Positions 1 through 5,617 of a stretch of 8,075 nucleotides of DNA are shown in pieces (positions within the stretch are counted from its first letter, which is position 1; each line of letters starts with the position of its first letter). The position numbers and the translations under genes were made by a program. The stretch is from Brevundimonas sp. UBA4609 (GTDB lineage: Bacteria > Pseudomonadota > Alphaproteobacteria > Caulobacterales > Caulobacteraceae): positions 1 to 8,075 of the forward strand of contig DGIZ01000142.1 in NCBI GenBank assembly GCA_002386585.1. Reading direction: 5' to 3'. Under the pieces are notes generated by a model. That model saw only the letters and a program-made list of their open reading frames with translations. It had not been told where the DNA came from and searched no databases.

Positions 1-241
1 CGGCCAGTTCGGTCGCCGGGCGCCCGGCGCGCAGGGCCGCTCCGCGCGCCTGCAGGGTCGCCGCCTCCAGCGCCTGTGTCAGACGCGGCTCGAACAGGCG
101 GCACTTGTCCTGCGCCGCCCGCACGAAGGCGCGCTCATAATAGACGTCGCCAGCCGCGGTCGCCGTCCCCGCCGCAAGGGTCAGGGCGACGATCGCGGCC
201 AGCGTTCTGCTGACTATGCGGGGCGACGGCGCTATCTTCAT
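1..241 (-). CDS. Secreted hypothetical protein, N-terminal 80 residues (runs off the left edge)
   Basis: This minus-strand frame opens with ATG at 241 and stays open to the window edge, so only the first 80 residues are visible. An AGGGTGG ribosome-binding-like stretch lies four bases upstream of the ATG. The N-terminus looks like a Sec signal peptide: a basic stretch (Lys2, Arg8, Arg12), a hydrophobic core around residues 14-25 (LAAIVALTLAAG), and small residues before a likely cut after Ala29 or Ala30. The mature part begins GDVYYERAFVRAAQDKC, contains one visible cysteine and is rich in Ala, Arg and Leu, suggesting helix. I do not recognise a family. Its start is 46-55 bases from the divergent DUF1491 start, so the two may share a promoter region. 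The C-terminus is outside the window, so the function stays open. Confidence 0.7.
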   Translation of the reverse strand, partial: MKIAPSPRIVSRTLAAIVALTLAAGTATAAGDVYYERAFVRAAQDKCRLFEPRLTQALEAATLQARGAALRAGRPATELA

Positions 242-296
242 GGCTCCACCCTAGCCGCCGCCGGTTCCGGGTCCGTGTCCAAACAGGGTGAACCAA

Positions 297-626
297 TTGC
301 TTCTTTCCACTGACGTCTGGGTCGGCGCCCTGATCCGCCGCGCCGAGCTGGAGGGCGCCCACGCCGTGGTGGTGAAGAAGGGCGACGCCCGCGCCGGGGC
401 CGTCATCGTCAAGGCCTATGACACCGCGACCCGCACCGCCCGCCTGTGGACCGAGGCGACCGGCCAGGACGGCGAGCCCCTGTGGATCCAACCCGTCGCC
501 AGCGAGACCGAGAGCGAACTGGACGCCTATCTGGATCGCCAGCGCCGCTATGACCCCGACCTCTGGATCGTCGAGATCGAGGACCGGCAGGGACGACACT
601 TCCTGACCGAGAAGACGCAGGACTGA
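297..626 (+). CDS. DUF1491 family protein
   Basis: This small cytoplasmic protein matches the alphaproteobacterial DUF1491 family in overall pattern. It has an N-terminal segment STDVWVGALIRRAE, then KKGDARAGAVIVK, and a C-terminal segment DAYLDRQRRYDPDLWIVEIE followed by DRQGRHFL. The function of the family is unknown, and no catalytic motif, signal peptide or membrane segment is visible. The frame is open from a GTG at 288 (112 residues). I prefer TTG at 297 (109 residues), because AGGGTG at 285-290 then sits six bases upstream as a ribosome binding site. That start also gives MLLSTDVWV, which lines up with the usual start of the family a few residues before the conserved Trp-Val. The GTG at 288 has no ribosome binding site of its own. 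The product is full length for the family. Confidence 0.88.
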   Translation: MLLSTDVWVGALIRRAELEGAHAVVVKKGDARAGAVIVKAYDTATRTARLWTEATGQDGEPLWIQPVASETESELDAYLDRQRRYDPDLWIVEIEDRQGRHFLTEKTQD

Positions 627-713
627 AGCTGCTCCCGCTGGGCGACAGGATCGCGCAAACCGCCCTCAAGCAGCGCAAGGCGCGTTAGGGCCGCTCAAAA
701 TGGTAACCGGCCC

Positions 714-732
714 GTTCACCGCGTTCGTGAAC
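714..732. promoter_or_regulatory. Perfect-arm palindrome, possible operator or hairpin
   Basis: GTTCAC at 714-719 and GTGAAC at 727-732 are exact inverted repeats around a seven-base spacer, giving GTTCACCGCGTTCGTGAAC. Three further pairs (CCG 707-709 with CGG 733-735) are possible if a four-base bulge is allowed. The element lies in the 177-base spacer between the DUF1491 gene and the 126-residue gene, about 70 bases before the latter's start. There is no T-run after it, so it does not look like an intrinsic terminator. A dimeric regulator site is the more natural reading, but this is inference. Confidence 0.35.
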
Positions 733-803
733 CGGACCGCAAGCGCAGGCGCCCTACAACCCGACGCCTGGGGCCAGAACGGTCCTGCGAGCGGACGCGG
801 TCC

Positions 804-1184
804 ATGCTGTTTCTCTTGAACGATGTCGTCTTCGATCTGGACGAGGCCTGTCCGGCCCCGAGCCACGACGTGCGTCGGTTCGAGAGCCTGTCCTTCGACT
901 ATGTGCTGGAGATGGGCTGCGAGCTGTTCGCCGAAGACCCGCTGCTGCACCGGACCGACCCGGCCCGCGCGCGTCGTCTAGCCTGGCTGATCGCGCACAA
1001 AGCGGAAGGCGTCAACGCCGCCCTGTTCGCCGCCCCGGACGCCGGTTGCGCGCTCGAACTGGTCGAGCCGCGTTTCTGCGCCTTGCCCGAACCGATCATC
1101 GCCCAGCTTCACGCCCGCGCCGCCCATGGCCGTCTGAACGCCGCCGTCGCCGACAAGGCGGTCTGGGGCCGCATGGCGGCATAG
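804..1184 (+). CDS. Hypothetical protein, 126 residues
   Basis: I do not recognise this family. The protein begins MLFLLNDVVFDLDEA with an alternating hydrophobic/acidic pattern, followed by a mainly helical, Ala-rich body with three cysteines (in CPAP, MGCEL and FCALPE) plus another in the segment DAGCALEL. It ends in VAXKAVWGRMAA-like sequence (X is Asp). No signal peptide, membrane helix or metal motif stands out; the hydrophobic N-terminus is too short and too acidic for export. The ATG at 804 is the first start after the spacer, with a weak GAGCGGA stretch about ten bases upstream. The 70-base gap to gene A suggests separate or loosely coupled transcription. Support for coding comes from the open frame, the start position and codon third positions rich in G/C; the minus-strand frames across it look like shadows. 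Confidence 0.7.
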   Translation: MLFLLNDVVFDLDEACPAPSHDVRRFESLSFDYVLEMGCELFAEDPLLHRTDPARARRLAWLIAHKAEGVNAALFAAPDAGCALELVEPRFCALPEPIIAQLHARAAHGRLNAAVADKAVWGRMAA

Positions 1185-1198
1185 AACGACGCCCCCTT

Positions 1199-1225
1199 CT
1201 GTCGCCTAATCGCGTTTGCTAAGCG
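1199..1225 (+). promoter_or_regulatory. Weak candidate promoter for gene A
   Basis: CTGTCG at 1199-1204 matches four of six bases of the Caulobacter housekeeping -35 (TTGACG). Thirteen bases later, GCTAAGCG at 1218-1225 shares only the leading GCTA of the GCTANAWC -10 element. Transcription would start about 25 bases before the ATG at 1255. The match is poor at the second half of the -10, so this is a guess from position and partial consensus. Confidence 0.2.
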
Positions 1226-1242
1226 TCGCCGTTCGAGTCGCC

Positions 1243-1248
1243 AGGGGG
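1243..1248 (+). promoter_or_regulatory. Ribosome binding site of gene A
   Basis: AGGGGG lies six bases before ATG 1255. It fixes that ATG as the start and argues against the in-frame TTG at 1216, which would add 13 residues before a well-formed signal peptide. The paralogue B has the same AGGGGG at the same spacing. Confidence 0.7.
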
Positions 1249-1254
1249 CCTAGC

Positions 1255-2772
1255 ATGTTTTTCAAATACATAACGTCGATTGTCGCATCATCGGTCATGG
1301 CGGGCGTCTTGTCGGCGGCCACGCCCGTCCAGGCGGAATGGCGCAAAGCCGAGAGCGACCGCTTCATCGTCTATAGCGACGTGGGCGAACGCCAGCTGCG
1401 CAACTTCGTCCAGGACCTGGAATCCTACGACCGCGTGTTGCGGTTCCGCATGGGTCTGCCCGGCGACATTCCGACCCTCCGCAAGCTGCCCATCTATCTG
1501 GTGGGGTCTTCTGCGGAGCTGGCCAAGGTTCGCCACGGCGCTGGGAACTCCCTGGCCGGTTTCTACATCGCCACCGATGAGGACATCTTCGGCGTCGCCA
1601 TCCGCGATCGAAACGTCGACACCCTCAAACACGAGTACGCGCATCACTTCATGATGCACAACTTCTCCTACGCCTATCCCGGCTGGTTCGTAGAGGGGTT
1701 CGCGGAATATTACGCCACGGTCGAGATCAAGGCTGATCGCTTCACCGTCGGCCGCTTCAATGAAAACCGCGCCTCCTGGCTGATGTCCGCGCCGTGGATG
1801 GACATGAAGGATCTGCTGTCGCTCAGACCCCAGCAACGCGCCGCCAACAGCGAGACCTACTATCCACTGGCCTGGTTGCTGACTCACTGGTTCATGAGTG
1901 ACCCCGAACGGCAGCAGATGCTGGCGGCCTATCTTCTGGACGTCGGGGCAGGCGCGGACTCGGTCGAGGCGATGGAGCGGGCTACCGGCCTGACCATGAT
2001 CCGGCTGCGCGACACTCTGCGGCGCTATGCGACGGGAAACCTCTCCTTCCAGATCGTGACGGCGGCCATTCCGACCGCGCCCATGACGATCACCACCCTG
2101 CCGGAATCCGCCGACGACCTGCTCCTGCTGAACCAGCGCCTCAAGATCGGCGTGCCCAAGGACGCGCGCGCCGCCACTGCGGCCGAGGTGCGCCGCATGG
2201 CCGCCCGCCATCCCGACGATCCCCTGGCCCTGCTGGCCCTGGGCCACGCCGAACTGCATTTCGGCGACCCGGCCGCCGCCGAGGCCCCCCTGCAGCGACT
2301 GCTGGCGCTGCAGCCTGACCATGTGGAGGGCCTGCAATACCTGGCCCGCGCGCGGATGGAGGCCATCGAAGAGGTCGAGGATCCAGACGAGATCGACCGC
2401 CTGACCGCCGAGGCGCGCGGCTTTCTGGCGCGGGCCCACCGCCTGGACGATCTGAATTACATCACCCTGATGCTGGCCGCACGGAACCGGCGTACCGCCG
2501 CCAGCTATCCGAACGACAACGACATCGCCGTTCTGGAGCAGGCCTTCGCCCTGGCGCCGCAGTTGGGCGAAGCTCGATTCACCCTGGCGCAAGCCCTGCT
2601 GTCTCGGAGCCGCAACGCCGAGGCGATCACTCTGCTGGAACCCCTGGCCAACCACCCGCACGGCAGCACAGCCGCAGTACGTTCTCTACTGGCTCGGGCT
2701 CGCGGTGAGGAAGCGCCGCAGGAAGACGCCAGCGACGCGACGGTCGAAGATACAGGCGAAGAAACGCCCTAG
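1255..2772 (+). CDS. Exported gluzincin-like metallopeptidase with TPR repeats (paralogue A)
   Basis: This 505-residue protein is predicted to be exported and to act in the periplasm or at the envelope. Residues 1-27 form a Sec signal peptide ending PVQA, with the mature chain starting at Glu-Trp-Arg. An N-terminal domain to about residue 270 carries His126-Glu127-x-x-His130 (HEYAHHF) and, 16 residues later, Glu147 in VEGFAEYY. This is the zinc-ligand pattern of gluzincin/peptidase-MA-like enzymes (two His plus Glu, with Glu127 as the general base). Residues about 315-375 and 420-478 look like TPR helices (for example ALLALGHAELHFGDPAAAE), usually protein-binding. Residues 483-505 are an acidic tail. 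The substrate is unknown. The catalytic set is complete, so activity is plausible but not shown. It is a diverged relative of the gene at 5618-7093. Its TAG stop overlaps the stop of the opposite-strand small membrane gene. Confidence 0.88.
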   Translation: MFFKYITSIVASSVMAGVLSAATPVQAEWRKAESDRFIVYSDVGERQLRNFVQDLESYDRVLRFRMGLPGDIPTLRKLPIYLVGSSAELAKVRHGAGNSLAGFYIATDEDIFGVAIRDRNVDTLKHEYAHHFMMHNFSYAYPGWFVEGFAEYYATVEIKADRFTVGRFNENRASWLMSAPWMDMKDLLSLRPQQRAANSETYYPLAWLLTHWFMSDPERQQMLAAYLLDVGAGADSVEAMERATGLTMIRLRDTLRRYATGNLSFQIVTAAIPTAPMTITTLPESADDLLLLNQRLKIGVPKDARAATAAEVRRMAARHPDDPLALLALGHAELHFGDPAAAEAPLQRLLALQPDHVEGLQYLARARMEAIEEVEDPDEIDRLTAEARGFLARAHRLDDLNYITLMLAARNRRTAASYPNDNDIAVLEQAFALAPQLGEARFTLAQALLSRSRNAEAITLLEPLANHPHGSTAAVRSLLARARGEEAPQEDASDATVEDTGEETP

Positions 2773-2909
2773 AGCAGGATGCCGAACACCGTGTGCACCA
2801 ACGCCGCCGCCAGGACGATCAGGGCGAACCCCGCCAGAAAGCAGACCAGCGGGTGAATCTTGCGCTCGTTCTGTACGGGCGCGGACTTGCCTGGGTGGAC
2901 CAGAGCCAT
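2769..2909 (-). CDS. Small single-pass membrane protein, 46 residues
   Basis: This short minus-strand frame runs from ATG at 2909 to TAG (CTA at 2769-2771). AAGGGA lies six bases upstream of the ATG, a good ribosome binding site. The protein starts with a polar segment of about 18 residues (MALVHPGKSAPVQNERK). A single strongly hydrophobic stretch follows, from about residue 20 to 46 (FLAGFALIVLAAALV, then VFGILL), and the chain ends almost at once. This suggests a tail-anchored or small inner-membrane protein with the charged end in the cytoplasm. I do not recognise a family. Its stop overlaps the stop of gene A inside a shared CTAG, and it is divergent from prfC with a 158-base spacer. The ribosome binding site, the clean membrane profile and the exact fit between neighbours argue that it is real, although it is short. 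Confidence 0.7.
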   Translation of the reverse strand: MALVHPGKSAPVQNERKIHPLVCFLAGFALIVLAAALVHTVFGILL

Positions 2910-3016
2910 GATGTTTCCCTTCCCTAGTGCGGCGGACTCATGGCCCGCCGTCTCCCGAAAACGAGCATGCCTCGAATAACCCTCATACGCGAAGGGTCTC
3001 TCACGGCATCGTGAAC

Positions 3017-3046
3017 GTCGACAATCGGGCCGTGGCGCGCTAGGTC
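3017..3046 (+). promoter_or_regulatory. Weak candidate promoter for prfC
   Basis: GTCGAC at 3017-3022 and GCTAGGTC at 3039-3046 resemble the Caulobacter housekeeping elements TTGACG and GCTANAWC. The 16-base spacing is slightly longer than usual, and the -10 lacks the second A. Transcription would begin shortly before the prfC ribosome binding site. The 158-base divergent spacer must hold promoters for prfC and for the small membrane gene; this is only the best visible match. Confidence 0.2.
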
Positions 3047-3067
3047 GCGCGTCCTGAAGGAAGCTCC

Positions 3068-4696
3068 ATGTCCAAACTGACTCTCGCCCAGGAGGCCCTG
3101 CGCCGCAGGACCTTCGCCATCATCGCTCACCCGGACGCGGGCAAGACGACGCTGACCGAGCACATCCTGCTGGCGGGCGGCGCCGTGCGCGCGGCCGGGG
3201 CGGTCAAGGCGCGCGGGGAGAACCGCCGCGCCCGCTCGGACTGGATGAAGATCGAGAAGGAGCGGGGCATTTCGGTCACCGCCTCGGTCATGACGTTCGA
3301 GCACGACGGCAAGATGTTCAACCTGCTGGACACGCCGGGGCACGAGGACTTCTCGGAAGACACCTATCGCACCCTGACCGCCGCCGACTGCGCCATCATG
3401 GTGCTGGACGCCGCCAAGGGCATCGAGCCGCAGACGCTGAAGCTGTTCGAGGTGTGTCGTCTTCGGGACATCCCGATCATCACCTTCATCAACAAGCTGG
3501 ACCGCGAGGCGCAGGACCCGATGGCCCTGCTGGACGAGATCGCATCGCGTCTGCAGTTGGACCCCTCGCCCATCTGGTGGCCGGCCGAGAGCGGCAACCG
3601 CCTGCGCGGCCTGGCCGAGGTCGGCGGTCAGGGCCGGTTCCAGCCCTACACCCGCAAGACCGCCGACAACGACGGCGAGCACCCCGCCCCCCTGCCCTTC
3701 GAGGACGCCGCCTCCTACTTCGAGGGGACGGAACGGGCCGACATGGTCGATGCGCTGGAGCTGGTCGAGGCGGGATACAAGCCGTTCGACCGTCAGGCCT
3801 TCCTGGAAGGGCACATGACGCCTGTGCTGTGGGGCTCTGCCCTGCGTCACTTCGGCATCGAGGAATTGCTGAAGGCCATCGGCGAATGGGCGCCGCCGCC
3901 CAAGACCCAGAAGGCCCGCAAGGAAGCCCCGCCCGAGACCCGCAACGCCCCCGCGCCCGAAGACATCACGGTCGAGCCGAGCACGGACGAAGTCACCGGC
4001 TTCGTCTTCAAGGTCCAGGCCAATATGGACCCCAACCACCGCGACCGCATCGCCATGTTCCGCATGGCCTCGGGCAGCTTCAAGCGCGGCATGAAGCTGA
4101 AGGTGCAGAACACCGGCAAGCAGCTGTCGGTGAACGCCCCCATCATGTTCTTCGCCTCGGACCGAGAACTGGCCGAAGAGGCCTATGCCGGCGACGTCAT
4201 CGGCATTCCGAACCACGGTGTGCTGCGCGTCGGCGACAGCCTGTCGGAGAGCGGTCTGGTGCGGTTCGCCGGCCTGCCGAACTTCGCCCCGGAAATCTTG
4301 CAGCGCGTCCGCGTCAAGGACCCGCTGAAGGCCAAGCACCTGCAGAAGGCGCTGGTCGGTCTGGCCGAGGAAGGCGTGACCCAGCTGTTCCGCCCCGAAC
4401 TGGGCGCGGACTTCATTGTCGGCGCCGTAGGCCAACTGCAGTTCGAGGTCATGGCCGATCGTCTGGGCGAGGAATACGGCCTGGACGTCATTTTCGAGCC
4501 GTCGCCCTACGCCGAAGCCCGTTGGGTGTCAGGCGCCAAGGCCGACCTGGAGGACTTCGCCGGGAAGTATCGGCCCCAGATGGCGACCGACATCGACCAG
4601 AACCCGGTCTTCCTGGCCAAGTCGGCCTGGGAGACGGGCTATGTCTCCGAACGTTTCCCCAAGGTGGCCTTCACCAAGACCAAGGAGCGGGGCTGA
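3068..4696 (+). CDS. prfC: Peptide chain release factor 3 (RF3)
   Basis: RF3 is a cytoplasmic translational GTPase that removes RF1 or RF2 from the ribosome after peptide release. The GTPase motifs are all present: P-loop AHPDAGKT at residues 20-27, switch I region GISVTAS, DTPGHEDF from Asp88, NKLD at 142-145, and the SAL motif near Ser257. RF3 signatures in the later domains include TGFVFKVQANMDPNHRDRIA and LPNFAPEILQRVRVKDPLK. At 542 residues it is slightly longer than the roughly 529 of E. coli RF3. The extra length lies mostly in a Lys/Pro-rich linker at about 277-309 between the GTPase domain and domain 2. AGGAAG before ATG 3068 supports the start. RF3 is told from EF-G by its overall layout and by the lack of an EF-G domain IV. 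It ends three bases from the convergent SDR gene. Confidence 0.97.
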   Translation: MSKLTLAQEALRRRTFAIIAHPDAGKTTLTEHILLAGGAVRAAGAVKARGENRRARSDWMKIEKERGISVTASVMTFEHDGKMFNLLDTPGHEDFSEDTYRTLTAADCAIMVLDAAKGIEPQTLKLFEVCRLRDIPIITFINKLDREAQDPMALLDEIASRLQLDPSPIWWPAESGNRLRGLAEVGGQGRFQPYTRKTADNDGEHPAPLPFEDAASYFEGTERADMVDALELVEAGYKPFDRQAFLEGHMTPVLWGSALRHFGIEELLKAIGEWAPPPKTQKARKEAPPETRNAPAPEDITVEPSTDEVTGFVFKVQANMDPNHRDRIAMFRMASGSFKRGMKLKVQNTGKQLSVNAPIMFFASDRELAEEAYAGDVIGIPNHGVLRVGDSLSESGLVRFAGLPNFAPEILQRVRVKDPLKAKHLQKALVGLAEEGVTQLFRPELGADFIVGAVGQLQFEVMADRLGEEYGLDVIFEPSPYAEARWVSGAKADLEDFAGKYRPQMATDIDQNPVFLAKSAWETGYVSERFPKVAFTKTKERG

Positions 4697-4699
4697 CCC

Positions 4700-5464
4700 T
4701 CAGGTCTTGCTGATCGACACCCCGCCGTCGACCAGCATGGCCGCGCCGGTCATGAAGCTGGAGGCGTCGGAGGCCAGGAACAGGGCGGCGCGGGCGATCT
4801 CTTCGGGGCTCGCCATCCGCTTCAGGGCGTGCATTCTCTCGACGAAGGCGATGATCTCGGGCGTATGGGCGAACTCGCGCCCCGCCTCGGTGTCGGTGCC
4901 GCCGGGCAGCAGGCAGTTGCTGCGCAGCCCTTGCGCTCCGAACTCGGCGGCGATGACGCGCGACAGGCCGACCAGCCCCGCCTTGGCTGCGCCATAGGCC
5001 GCCATGCCCGGCATGCCGATGGCGTGGCCGACGAAGGTCGAGGTGAAGATCAGCGAACCGCCGCCGCGCGCCAGCATGGCCGGGATCTGGTGCTTGGCGC
5101 CTAGGAAGGCGGCGGTCAGGTTGAGGTCCAGGGTGTCGCGCCAGCGATCCAGCGCGATCTCGGGCGTAGGCTCATTGGCGCCGGTCGCTCCCGCATTGTT
5201 CAGGGCGATGTCGAGTCCGCCGAACCGCTCGACCGCCGTGCTTGCCAGCCGCTCAGCCAGAGCCTCGTCGCGGATATCGCCGGGGACGGCGACAGCGCGG
5301 CCGCCCTCAGCCTCAATGGCGGCGACCAGCGCCGACAGTTCTGTCTCGCGCCGAGCCGTGACGACCACCGCCGCGCCTTCACGCGCGAACAGCCGGGCGG
5401 CGGCGGCGCCGATGCCGGAACTGGCTCCGGTGATGACGGCGACCTTGTCGGTGAGTGCAGGTAT
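4700..5464 (-). CDS. Short-chain dehydrogenase/reductase (SDR), with an apparent ATA start
   Basis: This is a classical SDR, an NAD(P)-dependent oxidoreductase of unknown substrate. Read from codon ATA at 5464 it has 254 residues. It carries the cofactor motif TGASSGIG at 12-19, NNAG at 89-92, and the catalytic set Asn115, Ser142, Tyr157 and Lys161 (YGAAK), ending in MLVDGGVSISKT. Basic residues after the second strand (TARRE) suggest NADP(H) preference by inference. Ordinary gene calling would start at the GTG at 5368 and lose the first 32 residues, including the cofactor loop. No ATG, GTG or TTG occurs in frame between the upstream TGA and that loop. The ATA is where homologues would be expected to begin (xPALTDKVAVITG), and GAGG lies five bases before it. 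Possible explanations are a real ATA start, a mutated start that cripples the gene, or a sequence error. Confidence 0.85.
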   Translation of the reverse strand: MPALTDKVAVITGASSGIGAAAARLFAREGAAVVVTARRETELSALVAAIEAEGGRAVAVPGDIRDEALAERLASTAVERFGGLDIALNNAGATGANEPTPEIALDRWRDTLDLNLTAAFLGAKHQIPAMLARGGGSLIFTSTFVGHAIGMPGMAAYGAAKAGLVGLSRVIAAEFGAQGLRSNCLLPGGTDTEAGREFAHTPEIIAFVERMHALKRMASPEEIARAALFLASDASSFMTGAAMLVDGGVSISKT

Positions 5465-5469
5465 GACGA

Positions 5470-5473
5470 CCTC
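5470..5473 (-). promoter_or_regulatory. Ribosome binding site supporting the ATA start of the SDR gene
   Basis: On the minus strand GAGG lies five bases before the ATA at 5464-5462. That spacing is normal for a start codon and is the main local reason for placing the ancestral or actual start there. Confidence 0.45.
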
Positions 5474-5479
5474 GTGCGT

Positions 5480-5543
5480 GAAAGAGGCCGTCTTCCTTTC
5501 ATGCCTTCACGGCGTGGTCTGGCGGGGTTCGGACGCCTCTTTC
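5480..5543. repeat. Nine-base inverted repeat in the divergent SDR / gene B spacer
   Basis: GAAAGAGGC at 5480-5488 is the exact reverse complement of GCCTCTTTC at 5535-5543, with 46 bases between. A shorter pair, CGTGAA at 5477-5482 and TTCACG at 5506-5511, overlaps the left arm. The position between two divergent genes suits paired operator half-sites or a weak RNA stem. Chance is possible, because many pairs can be compared in a 153-base spacer. Confidence 0.3.
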
Positions 5544-5550
5544 GACGCAG

Positions 5551-5566
5551 CGACGAAACGTCGTTT
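5551..5566. promoter_or_regulatory. Overlapping palindromes upstream of gene B
   Basis: Two exact inverted repeats overlap here: CGACG-AAA-CGTCG at 5551-5563 and AAACG-T-CGTTT at 5556-5566. They lie about 50-65 bases before the ATG of gene B and about 90 bases upstream of the SDR start. This is a typical place for an operator controlling one or both genes. No regulator gene is visible nearby, so the binding protein is unknown. Confidence 0.35.
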
Positions 5567-5605
5567 TGCGACCGTCATGAACATCGCCTACCCTGTCGGC
5601 GAGCC

Positions 5606-5611
5606 AGGGGG
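5606..5611 (+). promoter_or_regulatory. Ribosome binding site of gene B
   Basis: AGGGGG lies six bases before ATG 5618, the same sequence and spacing as for paralogue A. It places the start at 5618. The frame is open from 5474, but the added residues have no homologous counterpart and would push the signal peptide inward. Confidence 0.7.
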
Positions 5612-5617
5612 ATTTCC

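Noticed and set aside
135..599. 154-residue minus-strand frame spanning the left-edge gene and the DUF1491 gene
   Set aside because: It crosses two better supported genes in other frames and shows no motif or ribosome binding site.
1288..2661. 457-residue open frame on the minus strand opposite gene A
   Set aside because: It is a shadow of a GC-rich gene. Its composition is Gly/Gln/Arg/Val rich with no recognisable motif, while the plus strand has a signal peptide and the zinc site.
2940..3014. 24-residue plus-strand frame before prfC as an upstream leader peptide
   Set aside because: It has no ribosome binding site and no run of any regulatory codon.
3001..3014. Hairpin TCACG-GCAT-CGTGA upstream of prfC
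   Set aside because: The stem is only five pairs with no T-run, well within chance for this base composition.
2924..4435. 503-residue open frame on the minus strand opposite prfC
   Set aside because: prfC is certain from its GTPase motifs. The antisense frame is low-complexity His/Gly/Gln-rich sequence expected from codon bias.
3454..4713. 419-residue plus-strand frame inside prfC
   Set aside because: It is an out-of-frame reading of prfC, dominated by Arg, Pro and Gly, without any family motif.
5200..5502. Minus-strand frame starting at ATG 5502 as the real start of the SDR gene
   Set aside because: It is in a different frame from TGASSGIG and reads into low-complexity Ser/Pro/Arg sequence, so it would need a frameshift; no slippery sequence is evident.
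5474..5617. Possible N-terminal extension of gene B by 48 residues
   Set aside because: The ribosome binding site and the signal peptide both point to ATG 5618, and the extension is Arg-rich with no counterpart in gene A.
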